7,533 nt of DNA from an uncultured Oscillospiraceae bacterium (GTDB lineage: Bacteria > Bacillota > Clostridia > Oscillospirales > Acutalibacteraceae). Location of the stretch: the NCBI GenBank assembly GCA_900554525.1, contig USHL01000062.1:1-7533 (forward strand), written 5' to 3'. The position numbers were made by a program, and so were the translations under genes. The notes beneath the pieces are model-generated. The model saw nothing but the letters and a program-made list of their open reading frames with translations. It did no database searches and was not told the origin of the DNA. Every line of letters starts with the position of its first letter. Position 1 is the first letter of the stretch. Positions 1 to 6,568 of the stretch are shown here, one piece after another.

Positions 1-282
1 AAAAGCGGCGCCCTCAAGAAAAGCTGCACCTCCTTTATTTCTTCCGAGGAATTTTCGGAAATATTCGATTATATAGAAAAGCTTATGCGCGACACCGGAA
101 ATGCAATTATAAGCGGCGATATTTCGGTTGACCCTACAGACGGCAGGGAATCTCCGGCCTGCAAATACTGTGACTTCGCTTCGGTGTGCGGTATTGAAGA
201 AGAAAGCGGACGGCAGGTGCCGGAGCTTAAAAACGATGAGGTATTTGAAAAAATGAGGGAGGTGTATAAAAATGGAGTTTAA
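1..282 (+). CDS. addB: AddB, C-terminal fragment (ATP-dependent helicase/nuclease subunit B), cut by window edge
   Basis: This is the last 93 residues of an open frame that enters from the left edge. The visible part contains C-x2-C-x5-C at fragment residues 54, 57 and 63, followed by G-I-E. This matches the C-terminal cysteines of AddB, which with one cysteine further upstream (not in the window) hold a 4Fe-4S cluster that stabilises the nuclease domain. AddB is the partner of AddA in the cytoplasmic complex that unwinds and trims double-strand breaks and, in Bacillus, recognises Chi. The identification rests on this motif and on the gene directly upstream of addA, the usual addB-addA order. 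The frame ends at TAA 280-282, 11 bases inside addA, so translation of the two is probably coupled. The nuclease catalytic residues lie outside the window and cannot be checked. ATG at 85 is an internal methionine, not a start. Confidence 0.9.
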   Translation, partial: KSGALKKSCTSFISSEEFSEIFDYIEKLMRDTGNAIISGDISVDPTDGRESPACKYCDFASVCGIEEESGRQVPELKNDEVFEKMREVYKNGV

Positions 283-3200
283 GCCTACTGCTGAACAAAA
301 ACAGGCGATAGAGGCCGAGGGTAATGTGCTTGTAGCCGCCGCCGCTGGTTCAGGCAAAACGGCGGTACTGGTTGAACGCGTGATAAAAAAGCTTACAGAC
401 AGGGTTTCGCCCGTCAGCGCGGACAGGCTGCTTATTGTGACCTTTACAAACGCCGCCGCCGCCGAAATGCGCACAAGAATAGAAAAACGTCTTGACGATG
501 AATGCCGCAAGCACCCTCAGGATATAGGTATAAAGCGTCAGCGTCAGCTGCTCGGCAGCGCTAAGATATGCACGATCGACTCCTTCTGCATCGACCTCGT
601 AAGGGAAAATTTTGAAAAAGCGGGAGTAATGCCGGATTTTAAAGTAAGCGACGGTTATGCTTTAAGGCCGGTTGACGAAAATATACTGAGCAATATAATT
701 AATGAATATCTCGAGAATAATGACCCGCTATTTTTGGGATTGCTCGACACTGTCGGTGCGGAGTATGATGAAAGCAATTTTTTAAAGCTTATATTGGATA
801 TCTATGATTACAGCCGTCAGCTTCCTTTTCCGGATAAGTGGTTTGATTCGTTAGAAAAAATGTACTCGTGCGGTTTTAGTGACAGTGAATGGTATAAATA
901 TGCTTTCGACAGGGCTGAAACATTAATACGTAAAATTATTTTGGTGCTTGCGAATGTATGTGATATGCTTGAGTGTGACGGAAAAGCTGCGGAAAGGTTT
1001 ATGCCGTTTATTAAGGAACTGAAAATTCTGGCTGAGGGGCTGCTGGCAGCGGCCGAAAGCAGGGATTGGGATGAATTTTATAATGCACTCGAAGGCTTGG
1101 CTTTTCCGAACACACCGAAAGCAAACGGACTTACGGATTCCGCAGGGGCGGCGGCCGCAAAAGCGGCTGCGGGGTATATAAAAAAGGATATTGATACCCT
1201 CAAAAAGCTTTTTTATGATAGCTGCGGCGGTGTTTCGGAACAAATAGAATCCCTTTCCGGGCAGGTATCGCTGCTCTGTAAAATACTTAAAACCTTTTCT
1301 GAGCGGCTGTTTGAGGAATATCTGAGCCGCAACACTTTTACCTTTCACAATACAGAGCATATGGCGCTTAACCTTTTATATTCCGAGGAAAGCGGAGACT
1401 TTACTCCCGAGGCCGAAGAGTTTTTAAGCCGCTTTGACGAGGTAATGGTGGATGAATATCAGGATACCAACGACCTGCAGGATATGCTTTTTTACGTACT
1501 TTCGGGCCGTGAAAAACGGCTGTTTGCAGTCGGGGATGTCAAGCAGAGCATTTATGGCTTCAGGGGTGCTAATCCCCAAAATTTTCTTGAAAAGAAAAAC
1601 AGATATATTCCGATAGAAGATGCGGACGAGAGCCAGCCCAAGAAAATAATTCTCGGAAAAAATTTCCGCTGCCGGCGCGAGGTCTGCGATTTTATAAATT
1701 TCTTTTTTGAAAGTATGATGACCGCTGATTCGGGCGGCATAGTTTACGATGCTTCCGAACGTCTTATTCCCGCCACAGTGTTTCCGCATTCGGAAGTGCC
1801 TCCGGTTAATATGGCACTTATAGAAAGCGGAGGAAATTCCGATGAGCGTCTCAGTGCTGAGGGACGGTATATTGCGGAATATATAAAAAGCATTATTTCT
1901 GCCGGTAATTGCATAAAAGAAAACGATTCTGTTCTTCGCAGAGCCGTTTATTCGGATTTTGCCATACTTTTACGCTCTACCAAAAGAAAGGCCGCACTTC
2001 TGGCGGCAGAGCTCAGAAAGCAGGGAATACCGGTGAATTTCAGTCTGGAGGAATTTTCCGAAACGGTAGAAATATCTGTATTTCTTGCGCTTTTAAAGGT
2101 GATAGACAACCCGAATTCCGATATTGAGCTTTTAACGGTTATGCATTCACCGATTTTCGGCTTCAGCATGGATGAGGCAGCAGGTATACGCATTGCCAAA
2201 CGCAGCGGATCTTTTTATTCGGCTGTTGTATACAGCGCGGCAGCGGGAGATGAGCATTGCATCGAATTTTTGAAAGCGATCGAAAAATACCGTCTTTACG
2301 GGGTTACGCTGCCGATTTCCAAGCTTATAACAAAACTGTTTTCCGAGACAGATTATCTTAATACGGTTTCGGCTATGACCGACGGATTGCGGCGCAGAAA
2401 CAATCTGTTGCTGCTAAGAGACTATGCCGCGCAGTATGAGGGTGAAAACGGAGGAAGCATAGGCGGATTTGTACGCTATATACTTAAGCAATCGGAAAAC
2501 GGCATGAAATCGGCGGCGGTAGCATCGGGCAGCGATACTGTAAAAATAATGAGTATTCACGCATCAAAGGGGCTCCAGTTCCCGGTCTGCATAATAGCGG
2601 ACACGGATTCTGATTTTAACGACAGTGATTCGCGGCGCAACGCTACTTACTCTTCAAAATTCGGCATAGGCTTCAGGTATTTTGACGAACAGCGAAAAGT
2701 CAAGCGTACTACTGTCGGCAGGGAGATAATAATTGACAGCGCACGCCGTTCGTCTCTCGAAGAGGAGCTGAGACTTTTGTATGTGGCCATGACAAGGACA
2801 CAGGATATGCTGCTGTTTACCGCTTCTTCGGGAAATATACAAAAGCTGATAAATGACTGCCGAGCTCTTGTGGCGCTTTCGGGCGATATCCCGTCTGCGG
2901 AGATTTTCAGCCGTTCGAGGTCATACGCTAAGTGGCTTGTGTCGGCAATATTGTTTCATCCTGACGGCAGGGAGCTTCGAGGAAATGATTCCGGTATAAT
3001 TCCGTTCGAAACGGAAAGTCATATCAGAATAACGCTTTCGGAGGATACACCGCCGGAGGAGACAGTTTCTGAATGTGTTTACAAGCAGCAAGCGGCTGAC
3101 AGCGAAACAATCAAGGCAATAAAAGCAAATATTGCTTTTAAATATCCATTTGAGGATCTGATATCCGTCGAGGCTAAAAGCTCAGTTTCGTCTCTTGCCA

Positions 3201-3772
3201 ATAAAGCTGAAAGTGCAAAATACGCTTTTTCAACACGTCCGTCATTTATGAGCGACGGAGGATTAACTCCGTCGGAAAAAGGCACTGCTATGCATAGGGT
3301 GATAGAGCTTTTTGATTTTGCAAATGCCGAAGATATAGAAGGCGAAATAGACAGGCTCTACGAATGGCAGTATATAACCGAAAGAGAAAAAGATGCAATT
3401 AACCGCAGAGCTCTAAAAGCCTTTTTTGAAAGCGATGTTTTTGCACGTATAAAAAGTTCTGCACTTGTAAAACGTGAGATGCGGTTTTTGACCGAAATGC
3501 CGGCGGTGCAGGTTGATTCGTCTTTGCCTGAGCGCTTCGCGGAAGAATCGGTTATTGTTCAGGGTGCCGTAGACCTTTGCTTTGAGGAAAGCGGTGAAAT
3601 TGTGGTTGTGGATTTTAAAACCGACAGGGTAGAAAATCCTGCAAGTCTTGTTGAAGCTTACGGCGAGCAGCTGAGGATATATGCTGCTGCGTGTGAAAAA
3701 ATTTTCGGCAAAAAGGTATCGCAGAAAATAATATATTCCTTTTCACTGTTGCAGGAAATAGAAGTAAAATAA
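272..3772 (+). CDS. addA: AddA, ATP-dependent helicase/nuclease subunit A
   Basis: AddA is the UvrD/PcrA-type (superfamily 1A) 3'-5' helicase and nuclease of AddAB. It resects double-strand DNA ends to make single-stranded DNA for RecA. The protein has 1166 residues, close to the roughly 1,230 of Bacillus subtilis AddA. All helicase motifs are visible in order: Q-motif Gln9; Walker A AAAGSGKT at 23-30; motif Ia TFTNAAAAEM at 57-66; Walker B VDEYQD at 393-398; motif III GDVKQSIYGFRGA at 421-433; motif IV KNFR at 463-466; motif V SIHASKGLQFP at 761-771; motif VI YVAMTRT at 837-843. A RecB-type nuclease domain closes the protein, with His1008, Asp1101 (GAVDL), Asp1114 and Lys1116 (DFKTD), and QLRIY at 1133-1137, so both activities look intact. 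The ATG at 272 has AGGGAGGTG at 256-264 about 8 bases upstream and overlaps the addB stop. No frameshift or missing motif was seen. Confidence 0.97.
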   Translation: MEFKPTAEQKQAIEAEGNVLVAAAAGSGKTAVLVERVIKKLTDRVSPVSADRLLIVTFTNAAAAEMRTRIEKRLDDECRKHPQDIGIKRQRQLLGSAKICTIDSFCIDLVRENFEKAGVMPDFKVSDGYALRPVDENILSNIINEYLENNDPLFLGLLDTVGAEYDESNFLKLILDIYDYSRQLPFPDKWFDSLEKMYSCGFSDSEWYKYAFDRAETLIRKIILVLANVCDMLECDGKAAERFMPFIKELKILAEGLLAAAESRDWDEFYNALEGLAFPNTPKANGLTDSAGAAAAKAAAGYIKKDIDTLKKLFYDSCGGVSEQIESLSGQVSLLCKILKTFSERLFEEYLSRNTFTFHNTEHMALNLLYSEESGDFTPEAEEFLSRFDEVMVDEYQDTNDLQDMLFYVLSGREKRLFAVGDVKQSIYGFRGANPQNFLEKKNRYIPIEDADESQPKKIILGKNFRCRREVCDFINFFFESMMTADSGGIVYDASERLIPATVFPHSEVPPVNMALIESGGNSDERLSAEGRYIAEYIKSIISAGNCIKENDSVLRRAVYSDFAILLRSTKRKAALLAAELRKQGIPVNFSLEEFSETVEISVFLALLKVIDNPNSDIELLTVMHSPIFGFSMDEAAGIRIAKRSGSFYSAVVYSAAAGDEHCIEFLKAIEKYRLYGVTLPISKLITKLFSETDYLNTVSAMTDGLRRRNNLLLLRDYAAQYEGENGGSIGGFVRYILKQSENGMKSAAVASGSDTVKIMSIHASKGLQFPVCIIADTDSDFNDSDSRRNATYSSKFGIGFRYFDEQRKVKRTTVGREIIIDSARRSSLEEELRLLYVAMTRTQDMLLFTASSGNIQKLINDCRALVALSGDIPSAEIFSRSRSYAKWLVSAILFHPDGRELRGNDSGIIPFETESHIRITLSEDTPPEETVSECVYKQQAADSETIKAIKANIAFKYPFEDLISVEAKSSVSSLANKAESAKYAFSTRPSFMSDGGLTPSEKGTAMHRVIELFDFANAEDIEGEIDRLYEWQYITEREKDAINRRALKAFFESDVFARIKSSALVKREMRFLTEMPAVQVDSSLPERFAEESVIVQGAVDLCFEESGEIVVVDFKTDRVENPASLVEAYGEQLRIYAAACEKIFGKKVSQKIIYSFSLLQEIEVK

Positions 3773-3844
3773 AAAAGCAGAGCCAAGAAAAATGAGAGAA
3801 GTTTAGGCAATAGTCTGATAAGGAAATATCGATGACAGGATAAG

Positions 3845-3872
3845 ATAATTCGGAAAGTGATTTTCGGATTAT
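3845..3872 (+). terminator. 12-bp hairpin between addA and the NUDIX gene, possible weak terminator or leader structure
   Basis: The arms 3845-3856 and 3861-3872 pair over 12 consecutive positions, two of them G-U, around a GTGA tetraloop. The hairpin lies 73 bases after the addA stop and 45 bases before the NUDIX start. It is AU-rich and is followed only by TTA, not a proper U-run, so termination of the addBA transcript would be weak. It could instead protect mRNA ends or act as a leader structure for the next gene. I saw no convincing promoter between addA and the NUDIX gene, which leaves read-through from addBA possible. Confidence 0.4.
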
Positions 3873-3917
3873 TTACGATTGCGCAATGATAAATTCCCGT
3901 TTAAAGGAGGACTCAGA

Positions 3918-4358
3918 ATGAGGGTTCCATTTCAAGTATTAGCTATTCCATATAGGAAAGGACCGCCGATACAGTTTTGTGTTCTGCGTCGTTCAGATCA
4001 TGATCAGTGGCAATTTGTTGCAGGCGGAGGAGAAGATGCTGAAAAACCGGTAGAGGCTGCAATTAGAGAAATTTATGAAGAAACAGGAATTAAAGTGAAT
4101 AATATTACAACGCTGCAATCCATGGCATATGTTCCTGCAAATATTATTTCGGAACATCATCGGAAATATTGGGCAAAGGATACTTATGTTCTTCCTGAGT
4201 ATAATTTTGCGTTTGAATGTATTTCCGACATAAAACTGTCTAATGAACACCTTGATTGTGATTGGCTCAGCTATGATGAGGCCATATCACGATTGACCTG
4301 GGATTCAAATAAAACAGCACTGTATGAGTTGAACTGTCGGTTATTAGCAGAAAAATAA
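3918..4358 (+). CDS. NUDIX hydrolase, NudB-like (dihydroneopterin triphosphate pyrophosphatase type)
   Basis: This is a 146-residue cytoplasmic hydrolase predicted to cleave a nucleoside-diphosphate-linked substrate, releasing pyrophosphate or a monophosphate with Mg2+ or Mn2+. A complete NUDIX box, Gx5Ex7REUxEExGU, spans residues 36-58, with metal-binding Glu51, Glu54 and Glu55. The RRSDHDQWQFVAGG lead-in (24-37) and the WLSYDEA segment near the C-terminus resemble E. coli NudB, which dephosphorylates dihydroneopterin triphosphate in folate synthesis. Substrate cannot be fixed from sequence, and other nucleotide or house-cleaning substrates are possible. The ATG at 3918 is chosen because AAAGGAGG at 3903-3910 sits 7 bases upstream; an in-frame TTG at 3879 would place that site inside the gene. 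Codons end in A or T more often than in addA or spo0A, and the gene stands alone between them, so it may be a later arrival. No folate gene is nearby. Confidence 0.88.
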   Translation: MRVPFQVLAIPYRKGPPIQFCVLRRSDHDQWQFVAGGGEDAEKPVEAAIREIYEETGIKVNNITTLQSMAYVPANIISEHHRKYWAKDTYVLPEYNFAFECISDIKLSNEHLDCDWLSYDEAISRLTWDSNKTALYELNCRLLAEK

Positions 4359-4385
4359 ATTTTGCTTGTCTTTAATACCAGCAAG

Positions 4386-4468
4386 CAGGGAAACTGTACG
4401 CACAATTTCCGGAATCGAAAGCAAAAGGTGATGCACCTTTTTCCATAAAAAACTTCCCTGTCGTGCGT
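4386..4468. repeat. Structured intergenic element with crossing inverted repeats
   Basis: Two short inverted repeats interleave. CAGGGAA (4386-4392) is complementary to TTCCCTG (4454-4460), and ACGCAC (4398-4403) is complementary to GTGCGT (4463-4468). The order A-B-A'-B' means the stems cross, so they either form an H-type pseudoknot or exclude each other. Between them lies the perfect 8-bp hairpin at 4423-4441. Such compact order is more than expected for random intergenic sequence, but the stems are short. It could be a small RNA, a transcript 3' end or a copy of a dispersed repeat. Coding is not supported. Confidence 0.35.
4423..4442 (+). terminator. Candidate intrinsic terminator downstream of the NUDIX gene
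   Basis: AAAAGGTG (4423-4430) and CACCTTTT (4434-4441) form a perfect 8-bp stem with an ATG triloop, ending in a run of five T. It begins 65 bases after the NUDIX stop. The A-run on the left makes it symmetrical, so it could work on either strand. Only four of the eight pairs are G-C, so strength is uncertain. Confidence 0.45.
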
Positions 4469-4540
4469 TTCTATAGGCTTCTCTTTTTTCTTGGCCTTTT
4501 GCGTCTCGATTTTCTTTATCGTTATACATTTACGCAGAAA

Positions 4541-4744
4541 TTATGGTTTAATCAAATAAACTGAAAGCGGGTGATTAGCCGGACAATATAAAAACATTGG
4601 CGGAAGAATTCGCAGCGTGCCGCAAAACGATGTTAGCATTGGGCGACTAAAATCAACAGCACCTTTTTTATATAACCGTTTTTTATAGTGTGTCATCGCC
4701 GGTATTACAAAAATCGTAATGATCAAAGTTCCGTAACCGGCCAC
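4541..4744 (-). pseudogene. Doubtful minus-strand reading frame, possible gene remnant
   Basis: The frame starts at GTG 4744 and could encode 67 residues. It has a hydrophobic stretch near the N-terminus (GTLIITIFVIPAM), then a basic KKRLYKK segment and a PPMFLYCPANHP stretch. The open frame continues upstream of the GTG for about ten more codons before a stop. There is no Shine-Dalgarno site before the GTG and no family I recognise. It may be a chance frame, the end of a decayed membrane-protein gene, or part of an intergenic repeat. It is listed only because it is the longest plausible frame in an otherwise empty stretch. Confidence 0.15.
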
Positions 4745-4792
4745 ACAGCGAATGCCATTTGCAATACAACTTTAATACTTCTGTTTTTTATT

Positions 4793-4822
4793 TTGCGGCG
4801 TAAATATTTGTCAAAATATAAT
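4793..4822 (+). promoter_or_regulatory. Candidate distal sigma-A promoter for spo0A
   Basis: A perfect TATAAT at 4817-4822 lies 18 bases after TTGCGG at 4793-4798. The -10 is ideal, but the -35 matches only the TTG of TTGACA. Transcription would begin near 4829 and give a leader of about 130 bases. A 0A-box-like site lies in the spacer. The surrounding sequence is very AT-rich, so a chance match is possible. Confidence 0.35.
4809..4815 (+). promoter_or_regulatory. 0A-box-like site 1 upstream of spo0A
   Basis: TGTCAAA matches the Spo0A binding consensus TGTCGAA at six of seven positions. It lies between the -35 and -10 of the distal candidate promoter, where bound Spo0A would be expected to block polymerase. 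It is inferred from sequence only; a seven-base site is weak evidence on its own. Confidence 0.35.
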
Positions 4823-4831
4823 AGGATAAAA

Positions 4832-4838
4832 TGTCAAT
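4832..4838 (+). promoter_or_regulatory. 0A-box-like site 2 upstream of spo0A
   Basis: TGTCAAT matches TGTCGAA at five of seven positions. It is in the same orientation as site 1 and starts 23 bases after it, roughly two helical turns, which would let two Spo0A dimers bind one face of the DNA. It falls at about +4 of the distal candidate promoter. The match is imperfect. Confidence 0.25.
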
Positions 4839-4853
4839 ATATAGAAGAATATG

Positions 4854-4882
4854 TTGCAAACTGAGATTATTACAAATATATT
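4854..4882 (+). promoter_or_regulatory. Candidate middle sigma-A promoter for spo0A
   Basis: TTGCAA at 4854-4859 and TATATT at 4877-4882 are separated by an ideal 17 bases. The -35 matches four of six and the -10 five of six consensus positions, the best balanced pair in the region. Transcription would begin near 4889, about 73 bases before the spo0A start. Confidence 0.4.
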
Positions 4883-4902
4883 AGCTGTTTTTGCAGAATG
4901 AC

Positions 4903-4931
4903 TTGCATTATTTGATAAAATATGGTAAGAT
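4903..4931 (+). promoter_or_regulatory. Candidate proximal sigma-A promoter for spo0A
   Basis: TTGCAT at 4903-4908 and TAAGAT at 4926-4931 have a 17-base spacer. Transcription would begin near 4938, leaving a short leader with only the ribosome binding site before the ATG at 4962. The hexamers match three and four of six consensus positions; the spacing and position are the main support. Confidence 0.4.
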
Positions 4932-4961
4932 ATGTAAAACAAAACGCTGGAGGAAAAAATA

Positions 4962-5738
4962 ATGCAGAAAAAACTAAAAATTATCATTGCGGACGATTCA
5001 ACAGAGCTTGGTCAAAGCTGTGCGAAGGCGCTGAAAAGCTACGGTATGGAGGTCATACTGTGCGAAAAAGACGGCAGATGCATACTGGCAAAAACCAAAA
5101 CCGAAAAGCCGGATGTAATATTGGCAGATGTGTTTATGCCTAACCTTGATATATTGGGTGTGCTTAACGGTCTTAAAGATATGGACCCTAAGGACAGACC
5201 GATGGTAATGGCTATGTCGAGCTTTGATAATCAGCGGCTTGAAAAGGAAACCCTTGACGCGGGAGCGAGTTATTATTTCTTAAAGCCGTTTGATATAAAT
5301 ACAATGGCGGAACGGATAATCCAGCTTTCCGGCTGGAAAAATGAGATTTCTCCGGTAGTGGTTAAGGATAATGTAGTCACCGATCCTGAGCTTGAGCTTA
5401 TGGTGACCGAAATAATACATCAAATAGGCGTTCCCGCACATATTAAAGGTTATCATTATCTGCGTGAGGCAATAATACTTTCTGTAAAGAACAGCGAAAT
5501 AATCAATTCCGTAACCAAACTTTTATATCCGACAGTGGCAAAGAATCATGGCACTACCTCGTCGCGTGTTGAAAGAGCGATACGGCATGCGATAGAAGTA
5601 GCATGGGACAGGGGAGACATTGACGTACTTAATTCGTATTTCGGCTATACCATACAGAATGACCGCGGCAAGCCGACTAACAGTGAATTTATTGCTATGA
5701 TAAGCGACAAGCTGAGACTGCGCCTGAAAATAAGCTGA
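4962..5738 (+). CDS. spo0A: Spo0A, sporulation master response regulator
   Basis: Spo0A is a cytoplasmic response regulator that, when phosphorylated, binds 0A boxes and switches the cell into sporulation. The 258 residues compare with 267 in Bacillus subtilis. The N-terminal receiver domain (about 1-122) shows the acidic pocket Asp11-Asp12, phospho-acceptor Asp56 (LADVFMP), Ser86 in the switch position usually held by Ser or Thr, and Lys108 in LKPFD. A linker follows, then the C-terminal Spo0A DNA-binding domain (about 140-258), with HIKGYHYLREAI at 160-171, the recognition-helix region SSRVERAIRHAIEVAWDRGD at 200-219, and the KPTNSEFIAMISDKLRL tail. The ATG at 4962 has GGAGG at 4949-4953, 8 bases upstream. 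It appears to be a single-gene unit with its own promoters and terminator; spoIVB, often its upstream neighbour, is not in the window. No key residue is missing. Confidence 0.98.
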   Translation: MQKKLKIIIADDSTELGQSCAKALKSYGMEVILCEKDGRCILAKTKTEKPDVILADVFMPNLDILGVLNGLKDMDPKDRPMVMAMSSFDNQRLEKETLDAGASYYFLKPFDINTMAERIIQLSGWKNEISPVVVKDNVVTDPELELMVTEIIHQIGVPAHIKGYHYLREAIILSVKNSEIINSVTKLLYPTVAKNHGTTSSRVERAIRHAIEVAWDRGDIDVLNSYFGYTIQNDRGKPTNSEFIAMISDKLRLRLKIS

Positions 5739-5744
5739 TACAGT

Positions 5745-5772
5745 AAAAATCCGCCTTTAAGGCGGATTTTTT
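5745..5772. terminator. Bidirectional intrinsic terminator shared by spo0A and the ABC transporter operon
   Basis: The stem ATCCGCC (5749-5755) pairs with GGCGGAT (5761-5767) around a TTTAA loop. It is flanked by an A-run on the left (5745-5749) and six T on the right (5767-5772), which can extend the stem. It begins 6 bases after the spo0A stop. On the opposite strand it follows the ATPase stop (5774-5776) by one base, and the left A-run becomes that transcript's U-run. It therefore separates the two convergent units in minimal space. Confidence 0.92.
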
Positions 5773-5773
5773 G

Positions 5774-6568
5774 TTATGAAAGCAGGGCACGGTCGTTGGC
5801 AAATTCGTCGCCGCTGGATTTGGAGAATGCTTCGAGGAGATCTTCTACCGTAAGCTTTTTCTTTTCTTCACCGCTTATATCCAAAATTATGCGGCCGTTG
5901 TTCATCATTATCAGTCGGTTGCCATGAGCGATAGCGTCTTTCATATTATGAGTTACCATCATCGCTGTCAGATGCTCTTCTTCAATGAACTTATCCGAGA
6001 GAGCAAGCACCGTAGCGGCGGTTTTGGGGTCGAGAGCAGCGGTATGCTCGTCTAACAAAAGAAGACGGGGCTTTTTCATTACCGCCATTAAAAGTGTGAG
6101 AGCCTGACGCTGACCGCCTGAAAGCAGGCCGACCTTCGCTGAAAGCCTGTCTTCAAGCCCGAGACCGAGCTCCGATAATATTTCGCGGAATTTTGCGCGT
6201 TCATTTTTGGTAATAGCCCATTTAAGAGTGCGGTGCTGCCCGCGGCGGCCGGCAAGCGCGAGGTTTTCCTCTATCCACATATCGGCGGCTGTTCCCATCA
6301 TCGGGTCCTGAAACACTCTGCCGAGATATTTCGCGCGCTTGTATTCGGGAAGCTTTGTAACATCGTTTCCGTCTATGGTAATTGTACCGCAGTCTACCGG
6401 ATATACTCCGGCAATCATATTGAGCATAGTGGATTTTCCGGCTCCGTTTCCGCCGATTACGGTAACGAAATCGCCGTCGTTGAGTATGAGATTCAGACCG
6501 TTAAGCGCACGCTTTTCGTTGACAGTGCCTGTATTGAAGGTCTTATATACATTTTTGATTTCAAGCAT
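5774..6568 (-). CDS. ABC transporter ATP-binding protein, TrpZ-like (COG1101 family)
   Basis: This 264-residue ATPase would sit at the inner face of the membrane and power the permease encoded upstream. All nucleotide-binding motifs are intact: Walker A GGNGAGKST at 39-47, Q-loop Gln87 (VFQDP), signature LSGGQ at 149-153, Walker B LLLLDE at 169-174, D-loop ALD at 178-180 and H-loop His207. The MMGTAADMWIEENLALA stretch after the Q-loop and the DEHTAALDP form are typical of the family that works with TrpY-like permeases. The ATG at 6566-6568 has GGAGG, read on the minus strand at 6581-6577, 8 bases upstream. The start overlaps the permease stop by 8 bases, so translation is probably coupled. 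Some members of this family carry tryptophan or other amino acids; the substrate here is unknown. The C-terminus ends one base from the shared terminator. Confidence 0.93.
   Translation of the reverse strand: MLEIKNVYKTFNTGTVNEKRALNGLNLILNDGDFVTVIGGNGAGKSTMLNMIAGVYPVDCGTITIDGNDVTKLPEYKRAKYLGRVFQDPMMGTAADMWIEENLALAGRRGQHRTLKWAITKNERAKFREILSELGLGLEDRLSAKVGLLSGGQRQALTLLMAVMKKPRLLLLDEHTAALDPKTAATVLALSDKFIEEEHLTAMMVTHNMKDAIAHGNRLIMMNNGRIILDISGEEKKKLTVEDLLEAFSKSSGDEFANDRALLS

Larger units (their letters stand above)
4359..4792. other. Long non-coding or degenerate stretch between NUDIX gene and spo0A control region
   Basis: No reading frame here has a supported start, ribosome binding site and recognisable product. 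The first 110 bases hold the structured element at 4386-4468. Positions 4469-4520 are pyrimidine-rich on the plus strand. On the minus strand a frame from 4529 down to 4344 has an ATG but no Shine-Dalgarno site and runs into the 3' end of the NUDIX gene. Another minus-strand frame (4744 to 4541) is described separately. No tRNA-like fold, insertion-sequence ends or known riboswitch core was recognised. The stretch may be a decayed gene or an intergenic repeat, but neither can be proved from this copy alone. Confidence 0.5.

Noticed and set aside
923..2199. Several open frames of 60-145 codons within addA, mostly on the minus strand
   Set aside because: They lie wholly inside addA, whose conserved motifs span the region, and they have no recognisable domains or ribosome binding sites.
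3879..3917. Longer NUDIX start at TTG 3879, adding 13 residues
   Set aside because: The strong AAAGGAGG at 3903-3910 would then be inside the gene, TTG 3879 has no ribosome binding site of its own and overlaps the end of the spacer hairpin region, and the ATG at 3918 is ideally spaced.
4344..4529. Minus-strand frame of 61 codons overlapping the NUDIX 3' end
   Set aside because: It has an ATG but no Shine-Dalgarno site, no recognised domain, and passes through the hairpin and crossing repeats, which explain the sequence order better than coding does.
4823..4850. Sigma-H-like promoter before spo0A: AGGATAA at 4823-4829 and GAAT at 4847-4850
   Set aside because: Both half-sites resemble the consensus, but the 17 bases between them are about three more than in known sigma-H promoters. 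It is kept only as a remark, since B. subtilis spo0A does have a sigma-H promoter.
4922..5143. Plus-strand frame overlapping the start of spo0A
   Set aside because: It begins inside the proximal promoter, has no ribosome binding site and runs out of frame with the highly conserved Spo0A receiver domain.
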